DNA from: Halobacteriales archaeon SW_9_67_25
GTDB taxonomy: Archaea; Halobacteriota; Halobacteria; Halobacteriales; Haloarculaceae
DNA: 13,275 nucleotides
Direction: 5' to 3'
Assembly (NCBI GenBank): GCA_003022745.1
Contig: PXSU01000067.1
Span: 1 to 13,275 of the forward strand
The position numbers were made by a program, and so were the translations under genes. Positions 1-7,845 of this stretch are shown here, piece by piece. The stretch's first letter is position 1; every line of letters begins with the position of its first letter. The notes beneath the pieces are model-generated. The model worked only from the letters and a program-made list of their open reading frames with translations, had not been told where the DNA came from and searched no databases.

Positions 1-374
1 CCGAGGTGGTCGTTGAGGTCGTCGTAGACGATGCCCGGCCCGACCGTCGCCTGGAGGTTCTCCGGGCTGACAGAGACCTCGTCCATCTCGAACGTGTTCA
101 GGACGATTCCCCCAGAGGCAGGGATAGCGTTGCCCTCCAGGCTGGACCCGCCCGACCACGGCGTCACCGGCACGCCGCGCTCGCTGGCTGCTGCGAGCAC
201 CGCGGAGACTTCCTCGGTAGTGTGTGGCCAGGCGACCGCGCCCGGGAGAGTGGGGTCGTGGGGGCTCGCGTCGATGGCGAACTCCTCGCGACGGCTCTCC
301 TCGAAGTCGACACAGTCTGCCGGGAGGATGTCAGCGAGGAAACCGCAGTCGTATCCCGTCGCGTGTCGTGCCAT
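1..374 (-). CDS. FAD-binding oxidoreductase, D-lactate dehydrogenase/glycolate oxidase-like (5' part only)
   Basis: The first 124 residues are visible; the gene runs off the left edge, so the substrate domain and any C-terminal Fe-S domain are not seen. Residues about 40-124 read as the start of a flavin-binding FAD_binding_4 domain: a PHTTEEV segment (50-56), then the flavin-pyrophosphate loop TPWSGGSSLEGN (71-82), a GGIVLN strand (88-93), and VGPGIVYDDLN (111-121). The SGGSSLEG form of the loop resembles D-lactate dehydrogenase (cytochrome type) and GlcD proteins, which oxidise D-2-hydroxyacids and pass electrons to the respiratory chain. The ATG at 374 is the first good start and gives a soluble, acidic N-terminus without a signal peptide. 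LarC, needed to activate lactate racemase, lies about 3 kb away on the other strand, which is compatible with D-lactate use but does not prove it. The exact 2-hydroxyacid cannot be assigned. Confidence 0.85.
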   Translation of the reverse strand, partial: MARHATGYDCGFLADILPADCVDFEESRREEFAIDASPHDPTLPGAVAWPHTTEEVSAVLAAASERGVPVTPWSGGSSLEGNAIPASGGIVLNTFEMDEVSVSPENLQATVGPGIVYDDLNDHL

Positions 375-458
375 GTCCCTCGTTCGGTCCGATCAACGGT
401 GAATGTTCGGTCTGACACGGGTCCCGGACGGACAGAGCAGGCCCGAACGCGACGACAG

Positions 459-2684
459 TTACTGGAAGCCGATCCGGCCGCCGCCGTGTCCGCGCTGTGG
501 CTCGGGACCGCCGCCTTTGAAGTCCTCCTCCATGCGCTCGAAGTATTCGCGGATGTCCTCGGTCACGGTCGGGCGGACGTTCTCCATGGCCTGCCGGAAG
601 TGGCGCATCTCGACGGTATCGGCCGTCTCGTCGGCGCGGAGCGCCTCGATGGCAGCCTCGCGGGCGATCGACTCCAGGTCCGACCCGACGTAGCCCTCGG
701 TGATCTCCGCGAGTTCGCGCAGACTGACGTCCGGGGCCAGCGGCATCTCCTCGGTGTGGATCTTGAGGATCTGCTCGCGGCCCTCGGTGTCGGGCTCGCC
801 GATCATCACCAGGCGGTCGAACCGTCCCGAGCGGATCAGTGCCGGGTCGATCATGTCCGGCCGGTTGGTGGCCCCGATCACCATCACGTCTTCCATCTCT
901 TCCAGCCCGTCCATCTCCGTCAGCAGCTGGTTGACGACCCGTTCGGAGACGTTCGAGCCGACCTCGCCGCCCCGGCCCGGTGCCAGCGAGTCGAGTTCGT
1001 CGAAGAAGATGACCGTCGGGGAGACCTGCCTGGCCTTCCGGAAGGTCTCCCGGATTGCCTTCTCCGATTCGCCGACCCACTTGGAGAGGAGCTGGGGCCC
1101 GCGCACCGAGATGAAGTTGGCGTCGGTCTCGTTGGCGACGGCCTTGGCCATCAGCGTCTTGCCCGTCCCCGGCGGACCGTACAGCAATACGCCGGAAGGG
1201 GGCTGGATGCCCATCCGCTGGAACTTCTCCGGGGAGTTCATCGGCCACTCGACGGACTCGCGGACCTCCTTCCTGGCGTCCTCTAACCCGCCGACGTGGT
1301 CCCAGTTGACCTTCGGCAACTCGACCAGGACCTCCCGCATCGCCGAGGGCGAGACCTCGTTCAACGCCCCCCGGAAGTCGTCGCGTTTGATTATCATCCG
1401 GTCGATGAGGCTCGGCGGGATGTCCTCCTCGTCTAAGTCTATCTCGGGGAGGTACCGCCTGAGTGCCTTCATCGCGGCCTCCTTGGTGAGCGACTCGATG
1501 TCGGCGCCGACGAAGCCGTGGGTATCGTTGGCCAGTTTCGAGAGGTCGACGTCGTCGGAGAGTGGCATCCCGCGGGTGTGGATCTGGAGGATTTCCTCGC
1601 GGCCCACCTCGTCGGGGACGCCGATCTCGATCTCGCGGTCGAACCGACCCGGACGCCGGAGCGCCGGATCGACGGAGTCGACCCGGTTGGTCGCGGCGAT
1701 GACGACCACCTGGCCCCGGGATTCGAGGCCGTCCATCATCGTCAGCAGTTGCGCAACCACCCGGCGTTCGACCTCGCCGGTGACGTCCTCCCGTTTCGGT
1801 GCGATGGAGTCGAGTTCGTCGATGAAGATGATGGAGGGGGCCTCCTCGCTCGCGTCCTCGAAGATCTCCCGTAACTGCTGTTCGGACTCGCCGTAGTATT
1901 TCGAGATGATTTCCGGGCCGGCAATCGAGAAGAAACTCGCGGACGTCTCGTTGGCGACGGCTTTCGCGAGCAGCGTCTTGCCGGTTCCGGGCGGGCCGTG
2001 AAGCAACACCCCCTGGGGGGGTTCGATGCCGAGTTTCTTGAAAATCTGGGGGTGCTTCATCGGCAACTCGACCATCTCGCGGACCCGCTGGATCTCCTTT
2101 TGCAGGCCGCCGATGTCCTCGTAGGTAATTCCCCCGCCGGTCTTCTCGAACCCCGAGATGGGCTCTTCGCGCAGTTCCACGTCGGTGTCCTCTGTGATGA
2201 GGACGACCCCGTCCGGTTCGGACTCGACGGCGATCAACGGGATTGCCTGGCCCGGCGAGCGCATGAACGGGTGGTTCGTCGAGGACATGACGGGGACGAT
2301 GTCCCGTTCGACGACCGGCCGCTTGAGGATCTGCCGTTTGACCATCCCCGCGGCGTCCGATCCGAACTGGACTGACGCCTCCTCCGGCGGCGCGAGCACC
2401 AGCGAGTCGGCCTTCTCGGCGTCGGCCTTGCGGATCTCGACCCGTTCCCCGATGCCCACGTCGGCATTCTGTCGCGTGAACCCGTCGATTCGGACCGTGT
2501 CGGTGTTCCAGTCTTGCCGGTCGGCCCGCCAGACCTTTGCCGCGGTCACCTCCGCACCCTCGATCTCGATGATGTCACCCGGCGAGAGCTTCAGGTGCAA
2601 GAGTGTGTCGGGGTCGAGGCGGGCGATACCACGCCCCGAGTCGTTGGGGTAGGCCTTGGCCACCTCCAGTTGGACTTCATTCAT
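459..2684 (-). CDS. cdc48: Cdc48/VAT-type AAA+ ATPase (p97 homologue)
   Basis: Archaeal Cdc48/VAT hexamers use ATP to unfold and extract proteins, often feeding the proteasome. This 741-residue protein has the whole family layout. An N-domain (about 1-180, double-psi barrel plus four-stranded part) is followed by AAA domain D1 with Walker A GPPGTGKT at 230-237, pore loop KYYG from 262, Walker B IIFIDE at 285-290, sensor-1 Asn333 and arginine fingers in RRPGRFD (343-349). Domain D2 has Walker A at 503-510, pore loop KWVG from 535, Walker B VIFFDE at 558-563, sensor Asn607 and SGRFD at 619-623. Both ATPase sites look intact. The tail is glycine-rich ([18 protein letters not shown]) and lacks a C-terminal HbYX proteasome-docking motif. 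The ATG at 2684 gives MNEVQLEV, the usual start of the N-domain. It is transcribed divergently from the Usp-like gene. Haloarchaea usually carry several paralogues; which one this is cannot be settled here. Confidence 0.97.
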   Translation of the reverse strand: MNEVQLEVAKAYPNDSGRGIARLDPDTLLHLKLSPGDIIEIEGAEVTAAKVWRADRQDWNTDTVRIDGFTRQNADVGIGERVEIRKADAEKADSLVLAPPEEASVQFGSDAAGMVKRQILKRPVVERDIVPVMSSTNHPFMRSPGQAIPLIAVESEPDGVVLITEDTDVELREEPISGFEKTGGGITYEDIGGLQKEIQRVREMVELPMKHPQIFKKLGIEPPQGVLLHGPPGTGKTLLAKAVANETSASFFSIAGPEIISKYYGESEQQLREIFEDASEEAPSIIFIDELDSIAPKREDVTGEVERRVVAQLLTMMDGLESRGQVVVIAATNRVDSVDPALRRPGRFDREIEIGVPDEVGREEILQIHTRGMPLSDDVDLSKLANDTHGFVGADIESLTKEAAMKALRRYLPEIDLDEEDIPPSLIDRMIIKRDDFRGALNEVSPSAMREVLVELPKVNWDHVGGLEDARKEVRESVEWPMNSPEKFQRMGIQPPSGVLLYGPPGTGKTLMAKAVANETDANFISVRGPQLLSKWVGESEKAIRETFRKARQVSPTVIFFDELDSLAPGRGGEVGSNVSERVVNQLLTEMDGLEEMEDVMVIGATNRPDMIDPALIRSGRFDRLVMIGEPDTEGREQILKIHTEEMPLAPDVSLRELAEITEGYVGSDLESIAREAAIEALRADETADTVEMRHFRQAMENVRPTVTEDIREYFERMEEDFKGGGPEPQRGHGGGRIGFQ

Positions 2685-2722
2685 TGTAGACTATGATGTA
2701 TTGACACTGGGAGATGCCCGGA

Positions 2723-2734
2723 GATATGCTTTTT
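2723..2734 (-). promoter_or_regulatory. Probable TATA region of the Cdc48 gene
   Basis: Read on the minus strand, AAAAAGCATATC lies about 40-50 bp before the ATG at 2684. A start of transcription about 27 bp downstream would leave a short leader of roughly 15-20 nt. It is the only A/T-rich patch of this kind in the otherwise GC-rich divergent region. Assignment is by position and composition only. Confidence 0.4.
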
Positions 2735-2822
2735 GTTACCGGCGGCTCATCAGGTGGACCGGAAACCGGGCGCTTGCGGAGGGTCCTTGGGAGGTGCTGG
2801 ACTCGGCCCGCTCCGGGGTCAC

Positions 2823-2831
2823 TTTCATATT
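2823..2831 (+). promoter_or_regulatory. Probable TATA box of the Usp-like gene
   Basis: TTTCATATT is centred about 30 bp before the ATG at 2859, consistent with a leaderless or nearly leaderless transcript. No Shine-Dalgarno-like sequence precedes the ATG, which supports this start. Confidence 0.45.
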
Positions 2832-2858
2832 CGTGCCGTCCGTAGCTATCCGACGGCT

Positions 2859-3284
2859 ATGGTCTTTCTCGTCCCGTTCGACGGGTCACCGGTCTCGGAA
2901 GCCGCGCTGGCGAGTGCCGTCGAACACGGCAGGGCGCTGGGAGAGGAGGTCGTCGCAGTGAGTTTCGTCCCCACGGGCGCCGAGTATGCGGAACGCCGCA
3001 AGTGGATCCAGCCCGACGACGAGTTCGCCACCGAGACAGCGAGCGCAGCCCTCCGACGGAAGATCAAGGAGACGACCGACGAGGCCGAACGGACCTACGC
3101 CGAACCCGGTGCGCAATCGCCCGGAGACCTGACCGACCACGTCCGGCGCGTGGCCAGCGACGTGGACGCTTCCGTGCTGTTCGTCGGTACCGACGCGAGC
3201 GCGGAGCGGGAGGGTCTCAGAACGCCCTTCGGGGAGGTCGACAATACAGGCGACTACGACGTCCACATCGTCCGGACCGCGTAG
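2859..3284 (+). CDS. UspA-like (universal stress protein fold) small protein
   Basis: A 141-residue acidic soluble protein. It opens with the hydrophobic strand MVFLVPFDGSPVSEAAL, the standard Usp start (strand, then D-G-S followed by a helix), continues with a second strand EEVVAVSFVP (29-38), a charged middle helix (about 58-82), and ends with ASVLFVGTD (104-112) and DVHIVRTA, which fit the last Usp strands. The ATP-binding Usp signature (G-x2-G-x9-G-S/T) is not intact: after VGTD the loop reads ASAEREGLRTPFGEV, with no G-S/T pair, so nucleotide binding is doubtful. An ATG at 2859 was chosen because the Usp fold begins there and a TATA-like box lies about 30 bp upstream; longer reading upstream shows no homology-like sequence. 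Divergent from the Cdc48 gene, followed by larC after 80 bp. The cellular role is unknown. Confidence 0.8.
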   Translation: MVFLVPFDGSPVSEAALASAVEHGRALGEEVVAVSFVPTGAEYAERRKWIQPDDEFATETASAALRRKIKETTDEAERTYAEPGAQSPGDLTDHVRRVASDVDASVLFVGTDASAEREGLRTPFGEVDNTGDYDVHIVRTA

Positions 3285-3334
3285 GGACTGTCGCGATTCG
3301 GTGGCGCTTCTGTCAGGTGCCGGTGTCCGTCAGC

Positions 3335-3340
3335 CTATTG
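3335..3340 (+). promoter_or_regulatory. Weak TATA-like box before larC
   Basis: CTATTG is centred 28 bp before the ATG of larC, the spacing for a leaderless transcript in this organism. The match to a T/A-rich box is weak, so co-transcription from the upstream Usp-like gene is also possible. Confidence 0.25.
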
Positions 3341-3364
3341 ACGCGGGCACGCCTCGAATCGGAC

Positions 3365-4606
3365 ATGCGAACGCTCGCGCTGGATGGCTGGATGGGAGCC
3401 AGCGGCGACATGCTGCTCGGTGCGATGCTCGCCGCCGGCGGCGACCGTACCGTCCTCGAACCCGTCGAGGATTCAATCGGGGTCCGCTACCTCGTCGACG
3501 GAGTCACGAAAAACGGCATCGACGCAACTGCCGTCGAGGTAGTCATGGCCAACGATAGCGGGGACGGAACCGAAGCCCACGACCACCACGACCACGATCA
3601 CACGCCAGCGGAGGGCCACGGACCCAGCCGCACGCACGCCGAGGTGGTCGAACTCGTCGAGTCGATGGACCTGCCGGTACCTGTCGAGGCAGACGCGAAG
3701 GCGATCTTCGAGTTGCTCGGCGAGGCGGAGGCGTCGGTCCACGGGACCTCGATCGACGATATCCACTTCCACGAGGTCGGCGCCGACGACGCCATCGCGG
3801 ACGTGGTCGGCGTCTGTCTGTTGCTCGCGGATCTGGGCGTCGAGCGGGTCGTTACGACGCCGCTGGCTGCTGGCGGCGGTGAAATCGAGATGTCTCACGG
3901 GACCTACCCCGTGCCCACACCGGCAGTCGTCGACCTCGCAGAGCGGGCCGACTGGTCGCTCCGGGGCGGTCCCGTCGATGCCGAGTTGCTCACCCCAACT
4001 GGCGCGGCCATCCTCGCCCACCACGCCGAGGGGGCAGAGGCGCTCCCGACGTTTCGCGTCAACGAGTCGGGCTACGGCGCCGGCGGGTGGGACTTCCCGG
4101 ACCGGCCCAACGTCCTCCGGGCCATCCTCGGCGAGACCGACGGGGACCTCGACCGCGAGCGAATCACCGTCCTGGAGACGAACCTCGACGACGCCGCGCC
4201 CGAGTTGCTGGGGGCGCTCCAGGAGACACTCGTCGAGGCGGGCGCGCTGGACGTCTCCGTCGTGCCGCTGACGATGAAGAAATCCCGGCCCGGCCACCTG
4301 GTGAAGGTTGTCTGTGCCCCCGAGGACGCTCGGCGGGTCGCGCGCCGACTGGCCGAGGAGACGGGAACACTCGGCGTCCGCGAGGGCGGCGCGGGTCACC
4401 GCTGGGTTGCCGACCGCGAGACGCGGACGGTTTCGGTGACCGTCGACGGCACCGACTACGAGGTCGCGGTCAAGATCGCCAGCGCGGACCGGGACGTCTA
4501 CGACGTGAGCGCGGAGTACGACGACGCACTGGCGGTCGCCGAGGAAACCGGGCTCCCGATTCGCGAAGTCATGCGCCGGGCGGAAGCGACAGCGTGGGAA
4601 TCGTAG
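3365..4606 (+). CDS. larC: LarC, nickel-pincer cofactor biosynthesis (nickel insertion) protein
   Basis: LarC inserts nickel, with CTP consumption, into the pyridinium dithiocarboxylate precursor to make the nickel-pincer nucleotide cofactor of lactate racemase and related enzymes. The 413-residue protein starts MRTLALDGWMGASGDMLLGA, the typical DUF111 start. It has a His/Asp-rich stretch at 72-79 (HDHHDHDH), the signature IHFHEVGADD at 133-142, PVPTPAV at 183-189, ELLTPTGAA at 207-215, and a LarC2 half with TNLDDAAPE at 272-280 and MKKSRPG at 304-310. Both LarC1 and LarC2 parts lie in one uninterrupted frame, unlike the Lactiplantibacillus gene, where a ribosomal frameshift joins them. The ATG at 3365 places the conserved N-terminus first; in-frame codons upstream overlap the Usp-like gene in another frame. 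No larA, larB or larE is seen here. Confidence 0.95.
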   Translation: MRTLALDGWMGASGDMLLGAMLAAGGDRTVLEPVEDSIGVRYLVDGVTKNGIDATAVEVVMANDSGDGTEAHDHHDHDHTPAEGHGPSRTHAEVVELVESMDLPVPVEADAKAIFELLGEAEASVHGTSIDDIHFHEVGADDAIADVVGVCLLLADLGVERVVTTPLAAGGGEIEMSHGTYPVPTPAVVDLAERADWSLRGGPVDAELLTPTGAAILAHHAEGAEALPTFRVNESGYGAGGWDFPDRPNVLRAILGETDGDLDRERITVLETNLDDAAPELLGALQETLVEAGALDVSVVPLTMKKSRPGHLVKVVCAPEDARRVARRLAEETGTLGVREGGAGHRWVADRETRTVSVTVDGTDYEVAVKIASADRDVYDVSAEYDDALAVAEETGLPIREVMRRAEATAWES

Positions 4607-4651
4607 CGAAACGTGCTCGGGTACGATCCCCTGGCCCCACTGGCACGGTCT

Positions 4652-4906
4652 TCAGTAGGGTGAGACTCTGACCGGCGCACGCGGGAATTCGTCGACGTTC
4701 CGTGTCACGACTGGCTCGTCGACGCGCTCGCCCTCGATGCGTGCGATATTGACCGCGGCGAGGACGTCACCCATCCCGCGGGTGCCCGTCCCCAGGTAGG
4801 GCACCCCGTCGTCGGGTTCGACAGTAGTGAACTCGACGCCGCGCTCCCGGAGTGCCGTGACGAGTTCGTGGTAGAGTTCGAAGTCGGCGGTGGCGACGAC
4901 GATCAC
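4652..4906 (-). CDS. Small conserved-looking protein of unknown function, divergent from radB
   Basis: An 84-residue ORF in the gap between larC and radB, starting with GTG at 4906 and stopping 45 bp from the larC stop (convergent). It begins with a strand-helix-strand pattern (IVVATADFELYHELVTAL, then VEFTTVE) and ends with GDVLAAVNIARIEG followed by VVTRNVDEFPRAPVRVSPY. The ending faintly recalls the last part of PIN-domain nucleases, where an Asp helix is followed by VTRN-x2-F, but the first half has no visible PIN acidic cluster and the protein is shorter than a normal PIN domain. Codon use and acidity match the neighbours, so I take it as a real gene. I do not recognise a named family with confidence. 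Its divergent start 118 bp from radB could mean shared control. Confidence 0.65.
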   Translation of the reverse strand: MIVVATADFELYHELVTALRERGVEFTTVEPDDGVPYLGTGTRGMGDVLAAVNIARIEGERVDEPVVTRNVDEFPRAPVRVSPY

Positions 4907-4993
4907 GCCACGGCTTGTGGCGGTGTACTCTTGAGCGACTCGGTCGGTCGCGACACCCGGCTGGAGGTGCGACGGGGGACCGCGTGTGCGAGC

Positions 4994-5000
4994 GTTTTAA
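4994..5000 (+). promoter_or_regulatory. TATA box of radB
   Basis: GTTTTAA is centred 27 bp before the GTG at 5025, exactly the spacing for transcription starting at the first base of the start codon. This supports the GTG start and a leaderless radB mRNA. Confidence 0.6.
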
Positions 5001-5024
5001 TCGGAGGGCGACCAATCCCGGGAC

Positions 5025-5714
5025 GTGAGCGACCCCATCCCGATCGGCTGTGATCCCATCAACGAGTTGCTCGGTGGCGGGTTCGAGCGCGGCGCCGTCA
5101 CGCAGGTGTACGGCCCGCCTGCGGCCGGCAAGACGAACGTCGTCCTCTCGGCGGCAATCAGTGCCGCGGCCGACGGCGGGTCGATCCTCTACGTCGACAC
5201 CGAGGGGATTTCGGTCGACCGGATGGAGCAACTCGCCAGCGGGCACCCAAGCGATCAGTCCGTCGAGGAACTGGCCTCGCGCATCATCGTCTCCGAGGCG
5301 CTGACCTTCGGGGAGCAACGCGAGGCCGTCCAGGACGCCGCCGAGTTCGCACCCGAAGTGGAGTTGATCGTCCTCGACAGCGCGACCGGGTTCTACCGGC
5401 TCGAACGCACCCAGCAGGCGGACGGGGAGGCACTGCGCGCGGTGGCCCGACAGATCACGCACCTGCTCTCGCTGGCTCGCAAACACGATCTCGCGGTCGC
5501 CTTCACCAACCAGGTGTTCACCGACCCCGACTCGGACGGAACGCGCGCACTCGGCGGGCACACGCTGGACCACTGGTCGGCAGTCATCCTCCGGCTGGAC
5601 CGCTTTCGCGGGGGGAACCGCCGGGTAACGCTGGAGAAACACCACGCCCGCGAGGCCGGCGCGACCGGGCAGTTCCGCATCACCGGAACCGGCCTGGCGG
5701 GCAGCGAGCGGTGA
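5025..5714 (+). CDS. radB: DNA repair and recombination protein RadB
   Basis: RadB is the archaeal RadA/Rad51 paralogue that assists homologous recombination, probably as a mediator of RadA. The 229-residue length fits: it is only the RecA-type ATPase core without the RadA N-terminal helix-hairpin-helix domain. Visible motifs are the opening IGCDPINELLGGGFERGAVTQVYG, Walker A GPPAAGKT at 30-37, LYVDTEG at 55-61, Walker B LIVLDSATGFYR at 114-125, and the L2-side segment FTNQVFTD at 160-167 followed by LGGHTLDHWS at 176-185. GTG at 5025 is chosen because the fold starts directly after it and a TATA box sits 27 bp upstream. The gene is monocistronic by arrangement: divergent from a small unknown gene and convergent with surE, with only 25 bp between the two stop codons. 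Confidence 0.95.
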   Translation: MSDPIPIGCDPINELLGGGFERGAVTQVYGPPAAGKTNVVLSAAISAAADGGSILYVDTEGISVDRMEQLASGHPSDQSVEELASRIIVSEALTFGEQREAVQDAAEFAPEVELIVLDSATGFYRLERTQQADGEALRAVARQITHLLSLARKHDLAVAFTNQVFTDPDSDGTRALGGHTLDHWSAVILRLDRFRGGNRRVTLEKHHAREAGATGQFRITGTGLAGSER

Positions 5715-5739
5715 GTGTCGTCCGGTTGTGGGTCACCGG

Positions 5740-6612
5740 TCACTCCCCGTCGTTGTACGCCTCGACCACCGGTGACAGCCCCTCGTGGTCGGCGTCCCCG
5801 TGGTCGATGGACAGCGGGGAGACGCTTATTTCGCCCTCGACGAGCGCGCGGCGGTCGGTTCCCTCGGGATAGCGTTCGCGGTGTTCCGGAGTCGGCGGGA
5901 AGGGATTCTCGAACCCGACCACCCCCGGCCAGACGTCGTCCTGGAGGCGGACCACCTCGCCATCCTCGGGCTCGTGGACCTGCTCGCGCCCGACCGCTTC
6001 GATGGGGTCGACGCTCTCCGGATCCGTGTCGTGTTCGACGTCGAGGTCGTAGTCGGGAAGCGGTCGGGTGACCTGCATCGGGGGGTCGGCGACGTCGAGC
6101 GGGACGTTGACGTTCAACAGCGTCCCCGGGGTCAGGAGGTCGGCCTCGCTGGCGCGCAGGCAGAGTTCGACCGTGACGTGGGCGGGCCGGGCGAAGTCGT
6201 AGGCGTCGGCGGGGTCGGGAAAGAAATCCTCGCAGTGATAGCCCGAGACGGCGACTGCGGGCGTCCCGAGGAATGCGGCCTCGACGCCGGCCCCGACCGT
6301 GCCCGACCGGCCGGTGACGTAGTTGCCCACGTTGGGGCCGTGGTTACACCCGGAGATCACGAGGTCGAACTCGGTCTCCAGACCGCGCAGGCCGTAGGCC
6401 ACGCAGTCAGCGGGTGTCCCGGTGAGGACGTACCCCCAGGGGTGTTCGCGGCGGACGGCGGCGTGCGAGCGGGTGCGGCCGACGCCGCTCTGGTTCTCCT
6501 CGGGGGCGACGACAGTCACGTTGCCGATGGCCGTCAGTTCTTCGTAGAGACGGACCAGTCCGGGGGCGTCCGCGCCGTCGTCGTTGGTCAGCAGGAGAGA
6601 GGGCTCGACCAT
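5740..6612 (-). CDS. surE: SurE, 5'/3'-nucleotidase (survival protein E family)
   Basis: SurE is a metal-dependent phosphatase that removes phosphate from nucleoside 5'- or 3'-monophosphates in the cytoplasm. The 290-residue protein shows the family signatures: LLLTNDDG with metal-ligand Asp11 and Asp12, APEENQSG with Ser42, LTGTPADCV at 63-71, and SGCNHGPNVG (87-96), which supplies the metal-binding asparagine, followed by GRSGTVGAGVEAA (101-113). The later part carries LLNVNVP, which fits the SurE core. It is longer than typical bacterial SurE (about 250 residues), with an acidic insert near the C-terminus, as is common in haloarchaea. The ATG at 6612 puts the Asp-Asp motif at the expected place near the N-terminus. 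Its last codons lie 25 bp from the end of radB, and the start region is shared divergently with the MgtE-like pair. Confidence 0.95.
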   Translation of the reverse strand: MVEPSLLLTNDDGADAPGLVRLYEELTAIGNVTVVAPEENQSGVGRTRSHAAVRREHPWGYVLTGTPADCVAYGLRGLETEFDLVISGCNHGPNVGNYVTGRSGTVGAGVEAAFLGTPAVAVSGYHCEDFFPDPADAYDFARPAHVTVELCLRASEADLLTPGTLLNVNVPLDVADPPMQVTRPLPDYDLDVEHDTDPESVDPIEAVGREQVHEPEDGEVVRLQDDVWPGVVGFENPFPPTPEHRERYPEGTDRRALVEGEISVSPLSIDHGDADHEGLSPVVEAYNDGE

Positions 6613-6674
6613 TGGGGGCAGTCAGCCACTCGCGGGCAAATCGGTTTCGGAATCGCGGGACCGATGACTGTGGC

Positions 6675-6680
6675 TTTTTT
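6675..6680 (+). promoter_or_regulatory. TATA-like T-run of the MgtE-like pair
   Basis: A run of six T lies about 28 bp before the ATG at 6706. This spacing favours 6706 over the alternative in-frame ATG at 6664, which would put the T-run inside the gene. Confidence 0.5.
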
Positions 6681-6705
6681 GTGCCAGGGGACGTCCCAGT
6701 CGACA

Positions 6706-7287
6706 ATGACCATCCGCGAGGTGGCCCGCGAGGCCTACCGCGAGGGAGCGCCGGCGCTCGCGGCCAGCGCGGTCGGTGGGTTGCTCGCGGGCGTCGTCCT
6801 CGGGGGAATGCGCGCGGAGTTCCGGGCAGTGCCGGGCCTGCTCGTGCTCGTGCCGGCACTGCTGGCTACGCGCGGGAACGTCTACGGGTCGCTGGGGGCC
6901 CGCGTCGCGACCGGACTCCATCAGGGACTCGTCTCCCCGCAGGTCCGGGACGCCGACCCACGGCTGTACCGCGCTGTCGCGGCCGCCGTCACCAACGGCC
7001 TGCTCGCGAGCACGTTCGCTGCTGTCGCCGGTTTTGCGGCGCTCTCTGCCCTCGGAGGCGAGACAGCACCGCTCTCCAGGCTGATCGCCATCGCCGGCCT
7101 CTCGGCAGCCCTCTCGGGAGTCGTCCTCTCGATGACCGTCGTCGGGGTGGTCTTCGCGGGATACCGGCGGGGGTACAACCCCGACCCGCTGGTCGGGCCG
7201 ATCGTTACCACGGCCGGCGACGTCTTCGGTGTCGCCTTTCTCCTCCTGGCCGTGCGCGTCGTCCTGTTCGCCGCCGGGGTCGGGTAG
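6706..7287 (+). CDS. MgtE-like divalent cation transporter, membrane domain (first half)
   Basis: A 193-residue very hydrophobic protein matching only the membrane domain of MgtE/SLC41-type Mg2+ transporters. Signatures are VPALLATRGNVYGSLGAR (49-66) and the late NPDPLVGPIVTTAGDVFG (158-175), with Asp172 in the position region of the pore aspartate; five membrane segments can be drawn (about 14-36, 41-58, 90-116, 124-153, 166-190). There is no cytoplasmic MgtE N-domain or CBS pair, so gating by cytosolic Mg2+ as in full MgtE is not expected from this chain alone. Its TAG stop touches the ATG of a second half-size homologue, so the two are very probably made together and may form one transporter. 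Start chosen at 6706 from the promoter spacing; an ATG at 6664 would add 14 residues. Transported ion is inferred from the family, not shown. Confidence 0.88.
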   Translation: MTIREVAREAYREGAPALAASAVGGLLAGVVLGGMRAEFRAVPGLLVLVPALLATRGNVYGSLGARVATGLHQGLVSPQVRDADPRLYRAVAAAVTNGLLASTFAAVAGFAALSALGGETAPLSRLIAIAGLSAALSGVVLSMTVVGVVFAGYRRGYNPDPLVGPIVTTAGDVFGVAFLLLAVRVVLFAAGVG

Positions 7288-7845
7288 ATGCAGACCGAGT
7301 GGACCGTCCGCGCGATCACGCGGGCGATGCTTCCGGTGTTGCTGGCGCTGACGCTCGTAGAGATCGGCAGCGGGCTCGTCCTCGGGAGCTTCGAGGCCGC
7401 ACTCCTGCGTTCGCCCTCGCTGCTGGTACTGGTTCCCGTCACCATCGGGACCGCCGGTAACCTCGGGAGTGTCCTCGCGGCCCGGCTCTCGACGGCCTTT
7501 CACCTCGGCACCCTCTCGTTTGCGCCCGACGACGACGTCCTCGGGGGCAACGCCGCCGCGACGGTCGCGCTGGCCGCGACTATCTTCCCGCTGGTCGGTG
7601 TCGGCGCGTGGGTGCTCGCCGAGGTGACCGTCGGCGCCAGGCTGGCACCGACCAGGGTCGTCGCCGTCGCGGTCACCAGCGGCCTCGCACTCTCCGTCCT
7701 CGCGGTGGCTGTCACTGTCGTCGCCACCTACGTCGCCTACCGCCGGGAACTCGACCCCGACGACGTCGTCATCCCTGCCGTCACGAACGTCTGTGACGTG
7801 CTGGGCGTGGTCGTCCTCTTCCTGGTCGTGCGGGTGCTGGTGTGA
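7288..7845 (+). CDS. MgtE-like divalent cation transporter, membrane domain (second half)
   Basis: A 185-residue membrane protein homologous to the gene just before it: VPVTIGTAGNLGSVLAARL (49-67) and DPDDVVIPAVTNVCDVLG (156-173) are the counterparts of the MgtE signatures in the first half, and the five hydrophobic segments are arranged alike. The ATG follows the preceding TAG with no spacer, so translation is likely coupled. Two sequential half genes correspond to the two-domain SLC41 layout, and a heteromeric pump or channel is the simplest reading. The 3' end is odd: the TGA at 7843-7845 lies exactly where the sequence of the opposing, truncated M28 peptidase begins, so the last codons may have been reset by the deletion that removed the peptidase C-terminus. 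The C-terminus VVRVLV nevertheless fits a family ending. Confidence 0.88.
   Translation: MQTEWTVRAITRAMLPVLLALTLVEIGSGLVLGSFEAALLRSPSLLVLVPVTIGTAGNLGSVLAARLSTAFHLGTLSFAPDDDVLGGNAAATVALAATIFPLVGVGAWVLAEVTVGARLAPTRVVAVAVTSGLALSVLAVAVTVVATYVAYRRELDPDDVVIPAVTNVCDVLGVVVLFLVVRVLV

Noticed and set aside
3541..3615. The His/Asp-rich repeat in larC as an inserted repeat
   Set aside because: Metal-binding histidine-rich stretches at this place are common in nickel-handling proteins, including LarC, and the frame and codon use are continuous.
6664..6705. Alternative upstream ATG for the first MgtE-like gene
   Set aside because: It would place the T-run promoter inside the gene and add 14 residues without family resemblance; the ATG at 6706 has the proper 28-bp spacing.
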